A DNA stretch of 64,000 nucleotides, taken from Ignavibacteria bacterium (GTDB lineage: Bacteria; Bacteroidota; Ignavibacteria; SZUA-365). Where the stretch lies: assembly GCA_016720835.1 (NCBI GenBank), contig JADKJW010000014.1, forward strand, positions 70,526-134,525. The letters run 5' to 3'. Shown piece by piece: positions 17,195 to 26,279 of the stretch. Numbering within the stretch: the first letter of the stretch is position 1; every line of letters begins with the position of its first letter. A model generated the notes under the pieces. That model was not told the DNA's origin. It made no database searches and saw only the letters and a list, made by a program, of their open reading frames with translations. A program made the translations under genes and the position numbers.

Positions 17195-19057
17195 TCACGA
17201 CGCCTCTTTCTTCCTGTCGTATTCGATGCGGAAGGTCACCGCAGGATACGAGCGCGGGAGACGCATCATGTTCATGACGAGCACGCCGATGGAGAACCGG
17301 TCCAACCAGGACGACATGGGCCAGCCCAGATGCACCGTCAGCTTCTTGTGCGGCAGCTCGTACAGCAGGAGATCGATGTACGTGCACATGTTCTTGAACA
17401 CGTTTTGCAGCGTGAACGGGAAGCGGAAATGATTCTCGGTGAGCTTCACGGGAATGCCCTGCCGGGGCGTGTAGAAACTCACGTACGCCCTCCCCTGCTC
17501 GAGATCGCGGGACACGGCGTTCTCCTGCGGACGCTTGAAGTAGAGATGGACGTCTTCCTCCTCGGCCATGCCGAGCCAGGTGACGAGGTCGATGGGACTG
17601 TCGGACTGCCGCAACTCGTGGATTTCCGGCGCGCGCTTCCGCGCGATGCTCAATCCCGCAAACAGGAATATCCCTGTCACGATGGACCAGAGTGCGAGGC
17701 CGTACGGTTTTTCGTACGCGAGGTACAGGAGGCACGCGAGCAGGATCAGGAAGAGGAGCACCGTCAGCGAGCGGTGCGTGAAGTAGTTTTGTATCTCCTT
17801 CGTCCCTGAGATGTAGCGGTACACGATCAGCGAACCCATGTTGATCACCATGCTCGCGATGAGGCCGATGGCGTACATTTCCGCGAGTATCGCCTGAGAG
17901 CCGCTGGTGATCGCGATGATGATGGAGAAGAGGATGGCGCTGAAGATGTGAATGCGATAGTAGCTGTGCCGCGAATTCGTGACGGCCAGCCAGTGGAAAC
18001 CGTACCGCTCCGCGACCCGCTCGAGCAGCTCGCTCGACGCGACAAAGGCCGTGTTCACGGCCATCGTGAGCGTGAAGCTCGCGAGCGCCCCCACGATGAT
18101 GCCGAAGACGGGACCGTTGAGCATCGACGCGTACGCGGTGATCAGATCGGTTTCGTGCGCGGCCGGATCGATGTTCGACGACAGCACCAGCGCAGAAATC
18201 ACCGGCGTGAAAATGCCGACCGTGAGCGCGAGGAAAAGGTACGCCTTGCGGATTTCATGCCAGGATCGCACGAGTCCGGCGGTCTGCACCACCGACTCGA
18301 TGCCGGAGTACGCCAGAATGCAGCTCGAGACGCCGATGATCACGAAGCCGATATCCATGGTCAGCGTGCCGAGATTCAGCGTGAGGAAGCGGCTGCCGAC
18401 GTTGCGGCCGCTTTCGACCACGGTCGCGGCCTGCGCGCCGTCCATGTGCAGCAGACCGGAGACGACCAGGATGACGAGGACGAAGGCGGCAAACGTGAAG
18501 ATGCCGAACGTGAAGCGGGCGTTCTCGCGAATGCCGCTGATGTTCAGCGCAGCGACCAGCCACACGATCGCGAAATTCAGCAGCATCGCCGTGCCGTGCG
18601 AGATGTCGATGAAGGCGAGCCCGTTTTGCACGGCACTGACCGTCGAGATGCTCGCAGTCAGCACATAGTCGACGAAGATGGACGACACCGCCACAAAGCT
18701 GACCGTCGGGCCGAGCACGAGGTAGGAGAACGAGTACACGCCCCCGCCCCGGATATTGTGGTGCTCGAGGATCTGCGCGATCTCGGTCATGCGATTCGAG
18801 AGCACCCGCATGAGAATCGAGGTAAACGCGATGAAGAAGATGGCGTTCTGCCCGATGAATCGGTGCGCCTCGCTCGGCGCGTAGAAAATGGACGTCAGTT
18901 CGTCCATCAGCGTGATGATCGCTATGGCGATCCACGTCAGCCACCACTTCCCACCCTCAAATACGGAAAGAAAGTTCTTTTTCTTCCAGAGAATGAAGAA
19001 CACCACCGTCATCGCCGCGGTCACGGCGACGAGGATCGGGATTTTATACGCAATCAT
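17195..19057 (-). CDS. APC-superfamily amino-acid/polyamine permease with C-terminal cytoplasmic domain
   Basis: A 620-residue protein with about 12 predicted membrane helices over residues 1-455. The first is MIAYKIPILVAVTAAMTVVF; later ones include the glycine-rich SFSYLVLGPTVSFVAVSS and AYSGIESVVQTAGLVRSW. This is the layout of APC-type amino-acid permeases. The last 140-150 residues are soluble, start after the cluster ARKRAPEIHELRQ, and have no recognised function. The start at 19057 has an AAGGAG site 11 bases upstream; an earlier in-frame start would overlap the EamA gene. It lies 41 bases downstream of the EamA transporter gene and is probably the last gene of a three-gene operon. Substrate unknown. 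Confidence 0.75.
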   Translation of the reverse strand: MIAYKIPILVAVTAAMTVVFFILWKKKNFLSVFEGGKWWLTWIAIAIITLMDELTSIFYAPSEAHRFIGQNAIFFIAFTSILMRVLSNRMTEIAQILEHHNIRGGGVYSFSYLVLGPTVSFVAVSSIFVDYVLTASISTVSAVQNGLAFIDISHGTAMLLNFAIVWLVAALNISGIRENARFTFGIFTFAAFVLVILVVSGLLHMDGAQAATVVESGRNVGSRFLTLNLGTLTMDIGFVIIGVSSCILAYSGIESVVQTAGLVRSWHEIRKAYLFLALTVGIFTPVISALVLSSNIDPAAHETDLITAYASMLNGPVFGIIVGALASFTLTMAVNTAFVASSELLERVAERYGFHWLAVTNSRHSYYRIHIFSAILFSIIIAITSGSQAILAEMYAIGLIASMVINMGSLIVYRYISGTKEIQNYFTHRSLTVLLFLILLACLLYLAYEKPYGLALWSIVTGIFLFAGLSIARKRAPEIHELRQSDSPIDLVTWLGMAEEEDVHLYFKRPQENAVSRDLEQGRAYVSFYTPRQGIPVKLTENHFRFPFTLQNVFKNMCTYIDLLLYELPHKKLTVHLGWPMSSWLDRFSIGVLVMNMMRLPRSYPAVTFRIEYDRKKEAS

Positions 19058-19098
19058 GGCGAGAATATCTCCTTCTGCGCGATGGAACACAATCGCCG

Positions 19099-20007
19099 TC
19101 ACCCATGCGTATCCGTCTCGTGTGCGACCGGGCGCCGAGCAGTCTGCTGTATCAGAATCCCTCCGACGATGAGGACGAGACCCGCGATGGTGCTGGTCCG
19201 CACCGCTTCGCCCAGCACGAAATGAATGACGATGAGCGAGAGAAAGGGCGACAGGAACACGAGGTTGCCGACCATGGCCGTCGTCTTCGAGAAGTGCAGG
19301 GCCCGAAGCCACAGCACGAATGCCAGGCCCATTTCAAAGATCCCCACGTACACTCCGCCGATGATCCCTTCCACCGGCAGCATGCGAAGCCTTCCGGACA
19401 CGACGTAGAGGACCGCCACGAATGCCGTCCCGAAGATGCTGTTGACGAGCAGACGCTCGACGGGACCCCGTTCGTCCTTCATCGTCATGATCCAGTATGT
19501 CGCCCAGATCGCCGAGCTGCCTATCGCGAGCGCAACGCCGAAGGGATCGGAGAAGCGGAGGCTGAACACCTCGCCATGCGTGGATATCAGCAGCACCCCC
19601 GCGAAACTCACGAGGAGCGCGACAAGAATCCGCGCGCTCACGCGCTGCCGCAGAACAAGCGCGGAAAGCAGGACCAGCACCAGGGGCCACGTGTAGTTGA
19701 GCGGCTGGGCTTCCTGCGCCGGCAGCAACGAGTACGCCTTGAAGAGCACGAGATAGTAGAGCAACGGATTGAGCGCCCCCAGCATCGCGGAACGCGCGTA
19801 CTCGCGCATGGGCCAGGACAGCACGCCCGCGAGTTTGCGCTGCATGGCAAGAACCGCCGCGAGCGTGAGGCACGACGACAGCGAGGACACGGCCAGCAGA
19901 TCAAGGACATCGATGCTGCGAAGACTGAATTTGAACGCCGTCGCGACCGTGGACCAGCACAGGATCGCCGCGCCCGCCGCGAGATATGCGTGCTGCTGTC
20001 GTGTCAT
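19099..20007 (-). CDS. EamA/DMT-family transporter
   Basis: A 302-residue protein with ten hydrophobic helices arranged as two five-helix EamA repeats. The first repeat begins YLAAGAAILCWSTVATAFKF and the second SDPFGVALAIGSSAIWATYW. Members export or import small metabolites such as amino acids. It follows the deacetylase-like gene by 27 bases and precedes the APC permease by 41 bases, so the three probably form one transcript. The substrate cannot be read from the sequence. Confidence 0.85.
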   Translation of the reverse strand: MTRQQHAYLAAGAAILCWSTVATAFKFSLRSIDVLDLLAVSSLSSCLTLAAVLAMQRKLAGVLSWPMREYARSAMLGALNPLLYYLVLFKAYSLLPAQEAQPLNYTWPLVLVLLSALVLRQRVSARILVALLVSFAGVLLISTHGEVFSLRFSDPFGVALAIGSSAIWATYWIMTMKDERGPVERLLVNSIFGTAFVAVLYVVSGRLRMLPVEGIIGGVYVGIFEMGLAFVLWLRALHFSKTTAMVGNLVFLSPFLSLIVIHFVLGEAVRTSTIAGLVLIVGGILIQQTARRPVAHETDTHG

Positions 20008-20034
20008 TGTTCCGGGCGATGGGGGGATGCGCCG

Positions 20035-20973
20035 TCAGGCACGAAGCGCGCGGACATGCGCCGCCGCGCTGCGCGCCAACGCATCGAGATTGTACCCGCC
20101 TTCGAGAACCGAGACCAGACGACCATCGCAACAATCCTCCGCGATTTCACGCACGAGCGTTGTCAGGTACGCGAAACCAGATTCGGTCAGGGCGATATTG
20201 GCGAGCGGATCGTCCCGATGCGCGTCGAAACCCGCGGACAGCAGCACGAAGTCCGGGGCGAAGGCCTTGGCCGCGGGCAGCACGATGTCCTCGAAGGCCT
20301 CGCGGTAATGGTCGTCGGTCGATCCGGGCGGCATGGGGAGATTCAGCGTGCGTCCCTCCCCCGCCCCCGCGCCCTTCTCCGACGCCGCGCCCGTGCCGGG
20401 GTATAACGGCGACTGGTGCATGCTGATGAAAAAGACATTCGGATCTTCATAAAAGATGTTTTGCGTGCCGTTGCCGTGATGCACGTCCCAGTCCACGATC
20501 AGCACGCGGTTCGCGCCCCGCTCCTCGCGCAAAAACGTCGCCGCAACGGCCACGTTGTTGAACAGGCAGAATCCCATCGCGCGTTCCTTCTCCGCGTGGT
20601 GGCCGGGCGGGCGCACCGCGCAAAATCCATTGCGGAGTTCCCCGTTCATCACGCGCGCGCACATTTCCAGAACGCCTCCCGCCGCGAGCACGGCGACGTC
20701 GAAGGATCGCTTGCAGACCGGCGTGTCGACATCGATGCGGAACGGCGCATCGGCGCACATCGCACGAATGGCCTCCACATGCGCCGGAGAGTGGGTGCGT
20801 TCGAGCCAGTGAAGATCGGTGGGAAGAGCCTCCACCGGATGCAGCGTAGAGAGCAGTCCGGCTGAAGAAAGGCGCATCACGATGGCGGCCAGACGGTCAG
20901 CCGTCTCGGGATGCGAGTATCCCGTGTCGTGCTCGAGGAACTGTTCGTCGTAGAGGAAGCCTGTGCGGCTCAT
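20035..20973 (-). CDS. Histone deacetylase family amidohydrolase
   Basis: A 312-residue zinc amidohydrolase of the arginase/deacetylase fold. Hallmarks are RPPGHHAEKERAMGFCLFNN with the catalytic His pair, the metal-binding DWDVHHGNGTQ, the third ligand region SAGFDAHRDDPL, and the C-terminal LEGGYNLDAL with the active-site Tyr. Bacterial relatives include acetoin-utilisation and acetylpolyamine deacetylases; substrate specificity is not evident. The start at 20973 (MSRTGFLYDEQF) matches the family. It is the first gene of an operon with two transporters, which hints that a transported acetylated amine could be the substrate. That is inference only. Confidence 0.88.
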   Translation of the reverse strand: MSRTGFLYDEQFLEHDTGYSHPETADRLAAIVMRLSSAGLLSTLHPVEALPTDLHWLERTHSPAHVEAIRAMCADAPFRIDVDTPVCKRSFDVAVLAAGGVLEMCARVMNGELRNGFCAVRPPGHHAEKERAMGFCLFNNVAVAATFLREERGANRVLIVDWDVHHGNGTQNIFYEDPNVFFISMHQSPLYPGTGAASEKGAGAGEGRTLNLPMPPGSTDDHYREAFEDIVLPAAKAFAPDFVLLSAGFDAHRDDPLANIALTESGFAYLTTLVREIAEDCCDGRLVSVLEGGYNLDALARSAAAHVRALRA

Positions 20974-21011
20974 GCGCTGGGAAGAGTATGTGGATGGGTC
21001 TTGCCTGCGCC

Positions 21012-21039
21012 AAAATACGAAAGCGCCCTCAGGAAGCAA
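21012..21039 (-). promoter_or_regulatory. Candidate promoter of the deacetylase operon
   Basis: On the minus strand TTGCTT (21039-21034), a 16-base spacer and TATTTT (21017-21012), about 40 bases before the deacetylase ATG. The terminator of the upstream gene ends next to it. Confidence 0.45.
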
Positions 21040-21044
21040 GAATG

Positions 21045-21072
21045 AAAAAGCCGGCCCGGAGGCCGGCTTTTT
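21045..21072 (-). terminator. Intrinsic terminator of the discoidin/dockerin-like T9SS gene
   Basis: AAAAAGCCGGCC and GGCCGGCTTTTT form a perfect 12-bp stem around a 4-base loop, 17 bases after the stop codon, with a T5 tract on the minus strand. The symmetry means it could act in both directions. Confidence 0.88.
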
Positions 21073-21089
21073 CAAGCAGGATTCCACGG

Positions 21090-22571
21090 TTACTTGTTCA
21101 CGGACATTTTCACCGTCCTGGTGAACGCCAGACCGGACTGCGTCCCCGTCATGGTGACGACGGCGAAGTAGGTGCCGGAGGGAAGTCCCGCGGCGGAGAA
21201 CGTGGCCGTATGCACGCCTTCGGAAACGATGCCGTCGACCAGGGTGGCCACGAGACGGCCGAACACATCGGTGACGACGAGACGCACCGAGGCGGCTTCA
21301 GGCGCGGCGTAGCGAAGCTGCGTCGCCGGTCTGAAGGGATTCGGAGAATTCTGTTCGAGATCGAAGGTCCCGGCAGTGAAACCACTACCCGGCTTCAAGG
21401 AACTGCCGTGCGTCCTCATCCAATTCAGCTTGATGGCGAGGTAATCGAAATTATCGACGAGTCCGTTCCCGTCCGTATCCATGTAGCACCCCATCAGGGT
21501 ATTCCAAGGGACGCTCACCTGCGCTTCCCACTTGAAGTAGGTCAACGGGTTGGTCGTGGCATCGACGCGGTAGCGCGCGGGTCCCGTCAGCCAGGTCGGG
21601 CGCAGATTGGCGTCCTGGATATACTGGTTGAGCGCCTTGCGGTCGCCGAAGTTGACGATGTTGTCGTTGTTCGCATCGCCGGGCCAGACGAGACAGGGTT
21701 CCTGTCCGGGCTCGAGGATCATGATCACCTGAGACTGCACGATATCGGAGAGCTTGTCGCAGAAATCCATGGTGTTGAAGGTCGTTTCCAGCCGGTAGAA
21801 GCCCGGCGCGAGAATGGTGCTGGGCACCGTAAAGACGCCTGTCACGGTGTTCGCGTTCACCGCCACGGTGGTGGTCGCGGTATGCATCAGCGCACCGGGT
21901 GGCGTGAAAAAGCGGAAGGTCAGCGTCGCGTTGAAGCTCTTCGTCGGATGTCCCACCGTATACGAGATCGGGATGTTCGCGGGAAGGTTGATCCCGCTCG
22001 GCGCGATGAAGCTCACCGTCGAATTCTGCCCGGTGCAGGAATTGCGGATTTCGATTTCGCGGAAGTTCGGATTGCTCGTCTGTCCCACCGGCGCCATGAG
22101 GAAATTCGTGATGCGAAGCTGCGTGGTCGTCACCGGCGCGAATGTGATGGTCCGTTCCCACTCGGTATAGGTGGTCGTGCTGAAACTCCCGGCCAGCGCC
22201 CAGGCGGTGCCGGTCCAGTACATGATGTTCGCGCCCGCGAGATAGCGATTGCTGATTCCGGCGTAAAACAGTTTGACTTCGCCCATCGTCATCGGCGTGG
22301 ACCACATGAAGTTGATCCACGCGCTGGTGCCCGACGAACTGCTGCCGGTGGTCCATCCCCAAGGCAGCGAACCCTGCGCAGCGATGACGCCGTCATTGTA
22401 GTTGGAGGGCGCGTACGTCGTCGCGCCGCCGCCGGAGTGCGTGGCAACCGCCTGCGGCGCGATATTGAGCGGTTGCGCGACGGCAGCGGCGCCGAGACAC
22501 AGCATCGCGACGAGGCACAGCGCGCCAACGGTCAAGCCGCGCCGTCGAGGAGTGTTTGAAGCAATGAACAT
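21090..22571 (-). CDS. T9SS-secreted protein with discoidin-like and dockerin-like parts
   Basis: A 493-residue exported protein. The start at 22571 has a strong AAGGAGG site 8 bases upstream and a clear signal peptide (RRRGLTVGALCLVAMLCLG, then AAAVAQ). Residues about 35-180 resemble an F5/8-type (discoidin) jelly roll that often binds sugars (NIAPQAVATHSGGG ... WINFMWSTPMTMGEVKLFY). Residues about 320-425 contain two dockerin-like calcium loops, GDANNDNIVNFGDRKALNQY and DTDGNGLVDNFDYLAIKLNW. The C-terminus is a T9SS sorting domain (EQNSPNPFRPATQL ... VFGRLVATLVDG ... LPSGTYFAVVTM). Carbohydrate binding at the cell surface is plausible. No cohesin was seen. Confidence 0.85.
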   Translation of the reverse strand: MFIASNTPRRRGLTVGALCLVAMLCLGAAAVAQPLNIAPQAVATHSGGGATTYAPSNYNDGVIAAQGSLPWGWTTGSSSSGTSAWINFMWSTPMTMGEVKLFYAGISNRYLAGANIMYWTGTAWALAGSFSTTTYTEWERTITFAPVTTTQLRITNFLMAPVGQTSNPNFREIEIRNSCTGQNSTVSFIAPSGINLPANIPISYTVGHPTKSFNATLTFRFFTPPGALMHTATTTVAVNANTVTGVFTVPSTILAPGFYRLETTFNTMDFCDKLSDIVQSQVIMILEPGQEPCLVWPGDANNDNIVNFGDRKALNQYIQDANLRPTWLTGPARYRVDATTNPLTYFKWEAQVSVPWNTLMGCYMDTDGNGLVDNFDYLAIKLNWMRTHGSSLKPGSGFTAGTFDLEQNSPNPFRPATQLRYAAPEAASVRLVVTDVFGRLVATLVDGIVSEGVHTATFSAAGLPSGTYFAVVTMTGTQSGLAFTRTVKMSVNK

Positions 22572-22817
22572 GGCGAAATCCTCCTTGTATGTGAAACGTG
22601 GCATCGACCGCGAGAAGCGCGGCCGGAAGATCGTGGTGGATCGGCATGGTCTGCGGATCTCCATCAGGTGCCGGGGCACTCTTCGCCGGTGTGAGGAATG
22701 TTCACACCCAATGTATCGACCCTACAAGACACAGGATAGTGCAATTCGTTACAGTCCGACATTTTTTTCGTCGGGACTCGCATGCAGCGACAACGGGATC
22801 TCGGATCGCGCTCTGCA
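22572..22817. other. Divergent spacer between the T9SS gene and lon
   Basis: No gene is visible. It contains an imperfect inverted repeat AGTCCGAC / GTCGGGACT around a T7 run (22753-22777) that could be a regulatory hairpin or operator. No promoter could be assigned to the minus-strand gene. Confidence 0.3.
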
Positions 22818-22846
22818 TTGCTTCTCCCTCCGTCGGCCAGTATCTT
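22818..22846 (+). promoter_or_regulatory. Candidate promoter of lon-prmC
   Basis: TTGCTT (22818-22823), a 17-base spacer and TATCTT (22841-22846), about 30 bases before the lon ATG. No heat-shock inverted repeat (CIRCE or similar) was found. Confidence 0.45.
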
Positions 22847-22877
22847 GCCGTGCTGAAAACAACAGACAAGGGAATAC

Positions 22878-25289
22878 ATGGCACGCAACGAATCTTCCGA
22901 AGACCTCGAGCTCTCACCGGAGTCGATCCCCGCAACGCTTCCGCTGGTCCCTCTTCGCGATGTCGTGATTTTCCCGCATATGATTTTTCCCGTCCTCATC
23001 GGCCGGGACTCGACGATCCGCGCCATCACGCACGCGATCGAGGGCGACAAGCTCGTCTTCGTCTGCAGTCAGCGCGACCCGCTCGATGAAGAACCGGAAG
23101 CGAAGGGCATCTATCCGCAGGGAACCGTCGCAAAGATCCTCCAGGTCCTCAAATTGCCGAACGGACTGATGAAGGTGCTGGTCGACGGACTCTTCCAGGC
23201 GAAGGTGGATCTCTTCTCCGAGCAGGGCGCCGATTTCCGCACTGCCACCGTCCGCATCATTACGCCCAGCTACAAACTGACCACGAAGCTGAAAGCCCTG
23301 GTGCGGCAGATGGACGTGCTCTTCGAGGAGTACGTCAAACTGAACCGCAATATTCCGAACGAGACCCTCATCGCGTACGAGAGCATGTCGGATCCGGCAC
23401 GGAAGCTCTTCTACGTGTCCTCGAACATCCTGGTCGGCGTGGACATCAAGCAAACCTTGCTCATGCTGGAGCGCATGGACGAGCAGGTGTACGAGGTGGT
23501 CCGCATGCTCTCGCACGAGATCGAGATCATGAAGATGGAAGTCGAGATCGACAGCAAGGTGCACGACAACATCCAGCGCTCGCAGCGGAAGTACTATATC
23601 CAGGAGCAGATCCGCATCCTGCAGAACGAGCTGGAGGAGGACGGCGAGAACGAGCCCGCGAACGAGTACGAGGAGTTGCAGGCCGCGATCGCCGCCTCGG
23701 GCATGCCGGCGGATATCGAACGCAAGGCGCTGGACGAGCTCGACAAGCTCGGCCGCATGGCGCCCATGTCGCCTGAAGCGACCGTGTCGCGGAATTATCT
23801 CGACTGGATTCTCGCGATGCCCTGGACCAAGTGCACCGACGACAACCTGTCGCTCGACAATGCCGCCACCGTACTGAATGAGGACCACTACGGCCTCGAG
23901 AAGCCGAAGGACCGCATCCTCGAACACATCGCGGTGCTGAACCTCGTCGGTGAGATACGCGGGCAGATCCTCTGTCTGGTCGGACCGCCGGGCGTCGGAA
24001 AGACGTCGCTCGGGAAATCCATCGCGCGCGCGCTCAACCGGAAATTCGTCCGCATTTCCCTGGGCGGCGTGCACGACGAAGCGGAAATCCGCGGACACCG
24101 CCGCACCTACATCGGTTCCATGCCCGGCAAGATCATCCAGGCGATGAAGAAGGCCGCGAGCGCGAATCCGGTGATGCTGCTCGACGAAATCGACAAGATG
24201 AGCAATGATTTTCAGGGCGATCCCGCGTCGGCGATGCTCGAAGTGCTGGATCCGGAGCAGAACAGCACCTTCAACGATCACTACCTCGACGTTGATTTCG
24301 ATCTCTCGCGCGTGCTGTTCATCACCACCGCGAACGTGCGCTACAACATCCCGCTTCCACTGCAGGACCGCATGGAAATCATCGAGCTGCCGGGATATCT
24401 CGAGCACGAGAAGCTGGAGATCGCCAAACGACACCTGATCCAGAAGCAGATCGCGGAACACGGCCTCGCGACCCGCCGCGTGCGTTTCGATGACGCGGCC
24501 GTGATGCGCATCATCCGCGAGTACACCCTGGAGGCGGGCGTCCGCAACCTCGAGCGGGAGATCGCGACGGTCTGCAGGAAAATCGCGAAGCAGGTGGTCG
24601 CGGCCGAAAGCGGAAGACCGCAACGCGGTCCGCGCAAGAGCATTCGCGTCAACGCCGCGCGCATCGAGGAATGCCTCGGCGTGCCGAAGCAACGGCAGAA
24701 AAAACTGCAGAAAGGCACGGTCGGATCGGTGATCGGACTGGCGTGGACCAGCGTCGGCGGCGACATCCTGCACGTGGACGTCACGCTCATGCACGGGCAG
24801 GAAAAGCTGACGCTCACCGGTCAGCTCGGCGATGTCATGAAGGAGTCCGCGCATGCCGCCCTGAGTTACATCCGTTCGCACGCGGAAGAGCTTGGCGTGC
24901 CGCCGTCCTTCACCGAAAAACGTGAAATCCACATTCACATTCCCGAGGGCGCGATTCCGAAGGACGGGCCTTCGGCGGAACTCACGATGGCGATGGCCAT
25001 CCTGTCCGCCGTGAAGAAGGAATCCGCGCGGGGCGATGTGGCGATGACGGGCGAAATCACCCTCCACGGGGAAATCCTGCCTATCGGCGGCCTCAACGAA
25101 AAGCTGCTCGCGGCGAAACGCTACGGCATCAAAAAGGTCCTCATCCCCGCCGACAATGAACCCGATCTCCGCGAAGTCCCGTCGAACATCACGGACGGTT
25201 TGGTCCTTGTCCCGATCCGGCGCATCGATGAAGCCATTGCGCACGTCTTCGGGCCGGACACGCCCGCGCGGAGGAAAGCTCGCGCGTGA
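22878..25289 (+). CDS. lon: ATP-dependent protease Lon
   Basis: An 803-residue cytoplasmic AAA+ protease of the LonA type. In order: an N-terminal substrate-binding domain from about residue 20 (ATLPLVPLRDVVIFPHMIFP), a coiled-coil region around 190-260, Walker A GPPGVGKT at 369-376, Walker B VMLLDEIDKM near 432-441, and the proteolytic domain with the catalytic dyad Ser699 (PKDGPSAE) and Lys742 (GGLNEKLLAAK). The spacing of 43 residues equals that of E. coli Lon. The ATG has AAGGGA upstream. The stop codon overlaps the GTG start of prmC (GTGA), so the two genes are translationally coupled. Confidence 0.98.
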   Translation: MARNESSEDLELSPESIPATLPLVPLRDVVIFPHMIFPVLIGRDSTIRAITHAIEGDKLVFVCSQRDPLDEEPEAKGIYPQGTVAKILQVLKLPNGLMKVLVDGLFQAKVDLFSEQGADFRTATVRIITPSYKLTTKLKALVRQMDVLFEEYVKLNRNIPNETLIAYESMSDPARKLFYVSSNILVGVDIKQTLLMLERMDEQVYEVVRMLSHEIEIMKMEVEIDSKVHDNIQRSQRKYYIQEQIRILQNELEEDGENEPANEYEELQAAIAASGMPADIERKALDELDKLGRMAPMSPEATVSRNYLDWILAMPWTKCTDDNLSLDNAATVLNEDHYGLEKPKDRILEHIAVLNLVGEIRGQILCLVGPPGVGKTSLGKSIARALNRKFVRISLGGVHDEAEIRGHRRTYIGSMPGKIIQAMKKAASANPVMLLDEIDKMSNDFQGDPASAMLEVLDPEQNSTFNDHYLDVDFDLSRVLFITTANVRYNIPLPLQDRMEIIELPGYLEHEKLEIAKRHLIQKQIAEHGLATRRVRFDDAAVMRIIREYTLEAGVRNLEREIATVCRKIAKQVVAAESGRPQRGPRKSIRVNAARIEECLGVPKQRQKKLQKGTVGSVIGLAWTSVGGDILHVDVTLMHGQEKLTLTGQLGDVMKESAHAALSYIRSHAEELGVPPSFTEKREIHIHIPEGAIPKDGPSAELTMAMAILSAVKKESARGDVAMTGEITLHGEILPIGGLNEKLLAAKRYGIKKVLIPADNEPDLREVPSNITDGLVLVPIRRIDEAIAHVFGPDTPARRKARA

Positions 25290-26188
25290 GCACGCCGGCC
25301 AACGCGGAGACGACAGTCCAGTCACTGTTGTCGAAATCGATCGGGTACCTGCAGGAGAAGCAGATCGCCGAGGCGCGCCGCTCCGCCGAGATGCTGCTCT
25401 GCGACGCCCTGCATTGCACGCGGCTGGACCTGTACCTGCGCTTCGAGCAATTCGTCGCCCCCGCGGAACTCGAGACCTTCCGCGCGCACATCCGGCGCCG
25501 CGTGCTCGGGGAACCGGTGCAGTACATCCTCGGGACGACGGAATTCTACGGGCTTCCCTTCCGCGTCACACCCGACGTCCTCATCCCGCGTCCGGAGACC
25601 GAGCATCTGGTGGACCGCGCGCTGGAAATCGCGAGGGCGATGGCGGGCGCGCGGGGCGAGGTCCGCATTCTCGACATCGGCGCGGGCAGCGGCAATATTC
25701 CCGTGGCGATCACGAAACACTGCGAGGCCGCGCACGTCACTGCCATCGATATCAGCGCGGCCGCCCTCGCCGTGGCAGCGGAGAATGCCGTGGCGAACGG
25801 CGTCGGCGACCGCATTCGCTTCGAGCGCTGCGATGCCCTGTCGACGAGCATCCTCGCTCTCGACGGCCCCTTCGACCTGATCGTCTCGAATCCCCCGTAC
25901 ATCCCGCGAGCGGACGAGCACGAACTGCAGATCGAGATCGCGAAGTACGAACCGCGCCTCGCCTACACCGACGACGGCGACGGGCTGACCTTCTACCGGC
26001 GCATCGCCGAAGTCCTGCCTTCGCTGCTGGCATCCGACGGTCGCGTGCTCTGCGAAATCGGTTTCGGCCAGCGCGAGGATATCGCAGCCGTATTCGAGGG
26101 CGCCGGCTTCGTCGTCACGGAAACCATCCGCGACTACTCGGGCGTCGAACGGGTGCTGGCAATCGGGCAGGGGGAAGGCGTCGTCTGA
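25286..26188 (+). CDS. prmC: Peptide chain release factor N5-glutamine methyltransferase
   Basis: A 300-residue SAM-dependent methyltransferase that modifies the GGQ glutamine of release factors RF1 and RF2. It has an N-terminal helical domain (LSKSIGYLQEKQIAEARRSA), the SAM loop DIGAGSGN at residues 130-137, and the catalytic NPPY motif at 202-205 (SNPPYIPRADEHEL). The start is a GTG that overlaps the lon stop codon by four bases. prfA is not adjacent, unlike in many genomes. Confidence 0.95.
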   Translation: MSTPANAETTVQSLLSKSIGYLQEKQIAEARRSAEMLLCDALHCTRLDLYLRFEQFVAPAELETFRAHIRRRVLGEPVQYILGTTEFYGLPFRVTPDVLIPRPETEHLVDRALEIARAMAGARGEVRILDIGAGSGNIPVAITKHCEAAHVTAIDISAAALAVAAENAVANGVGDRIRFERCDALSTSILALDGPFDLIVSNPPYIPRADEHELQIEIAKYEPRLAYTDDGDGLTFYRRIAEVLPSLLASDGRVLCEIGFGQREDIAAVFEGAGFVVTETIRDYSGVERVLAIGQGEGVV

Positions 26189-26205
26189 TCATTCCACATG
26201 CGCGA

Positions 26206-26230
26206 AGGCGCAGGGATGTGCCCCGCGCCT
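26206..26230. terminator. GC-rich hairpin between convergent prmC and the giant T9SS gene
   Basis: AGGCGCAGGG and CCCCGCGCCT form a 10-bp stem with one mismatch around ATGTG. No T tract follows. The position between two converging genes suggests a terminator, but support is weak. Confidence 0.3.
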
Positions 26231-26279
26231 CCGTCATTGAAGCGAGCTTCGGCCGGGCGGTTCCGCGCCGCCCAGCGCG

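Noticed and set aside
22914..25325. Long minus-strand open frame opposite lon
   Set aside because: It mirrors the whole of lon, is rich in Arg, His and Asp as expected from antisense reading of GC-rich DNA, and shows no family motif.
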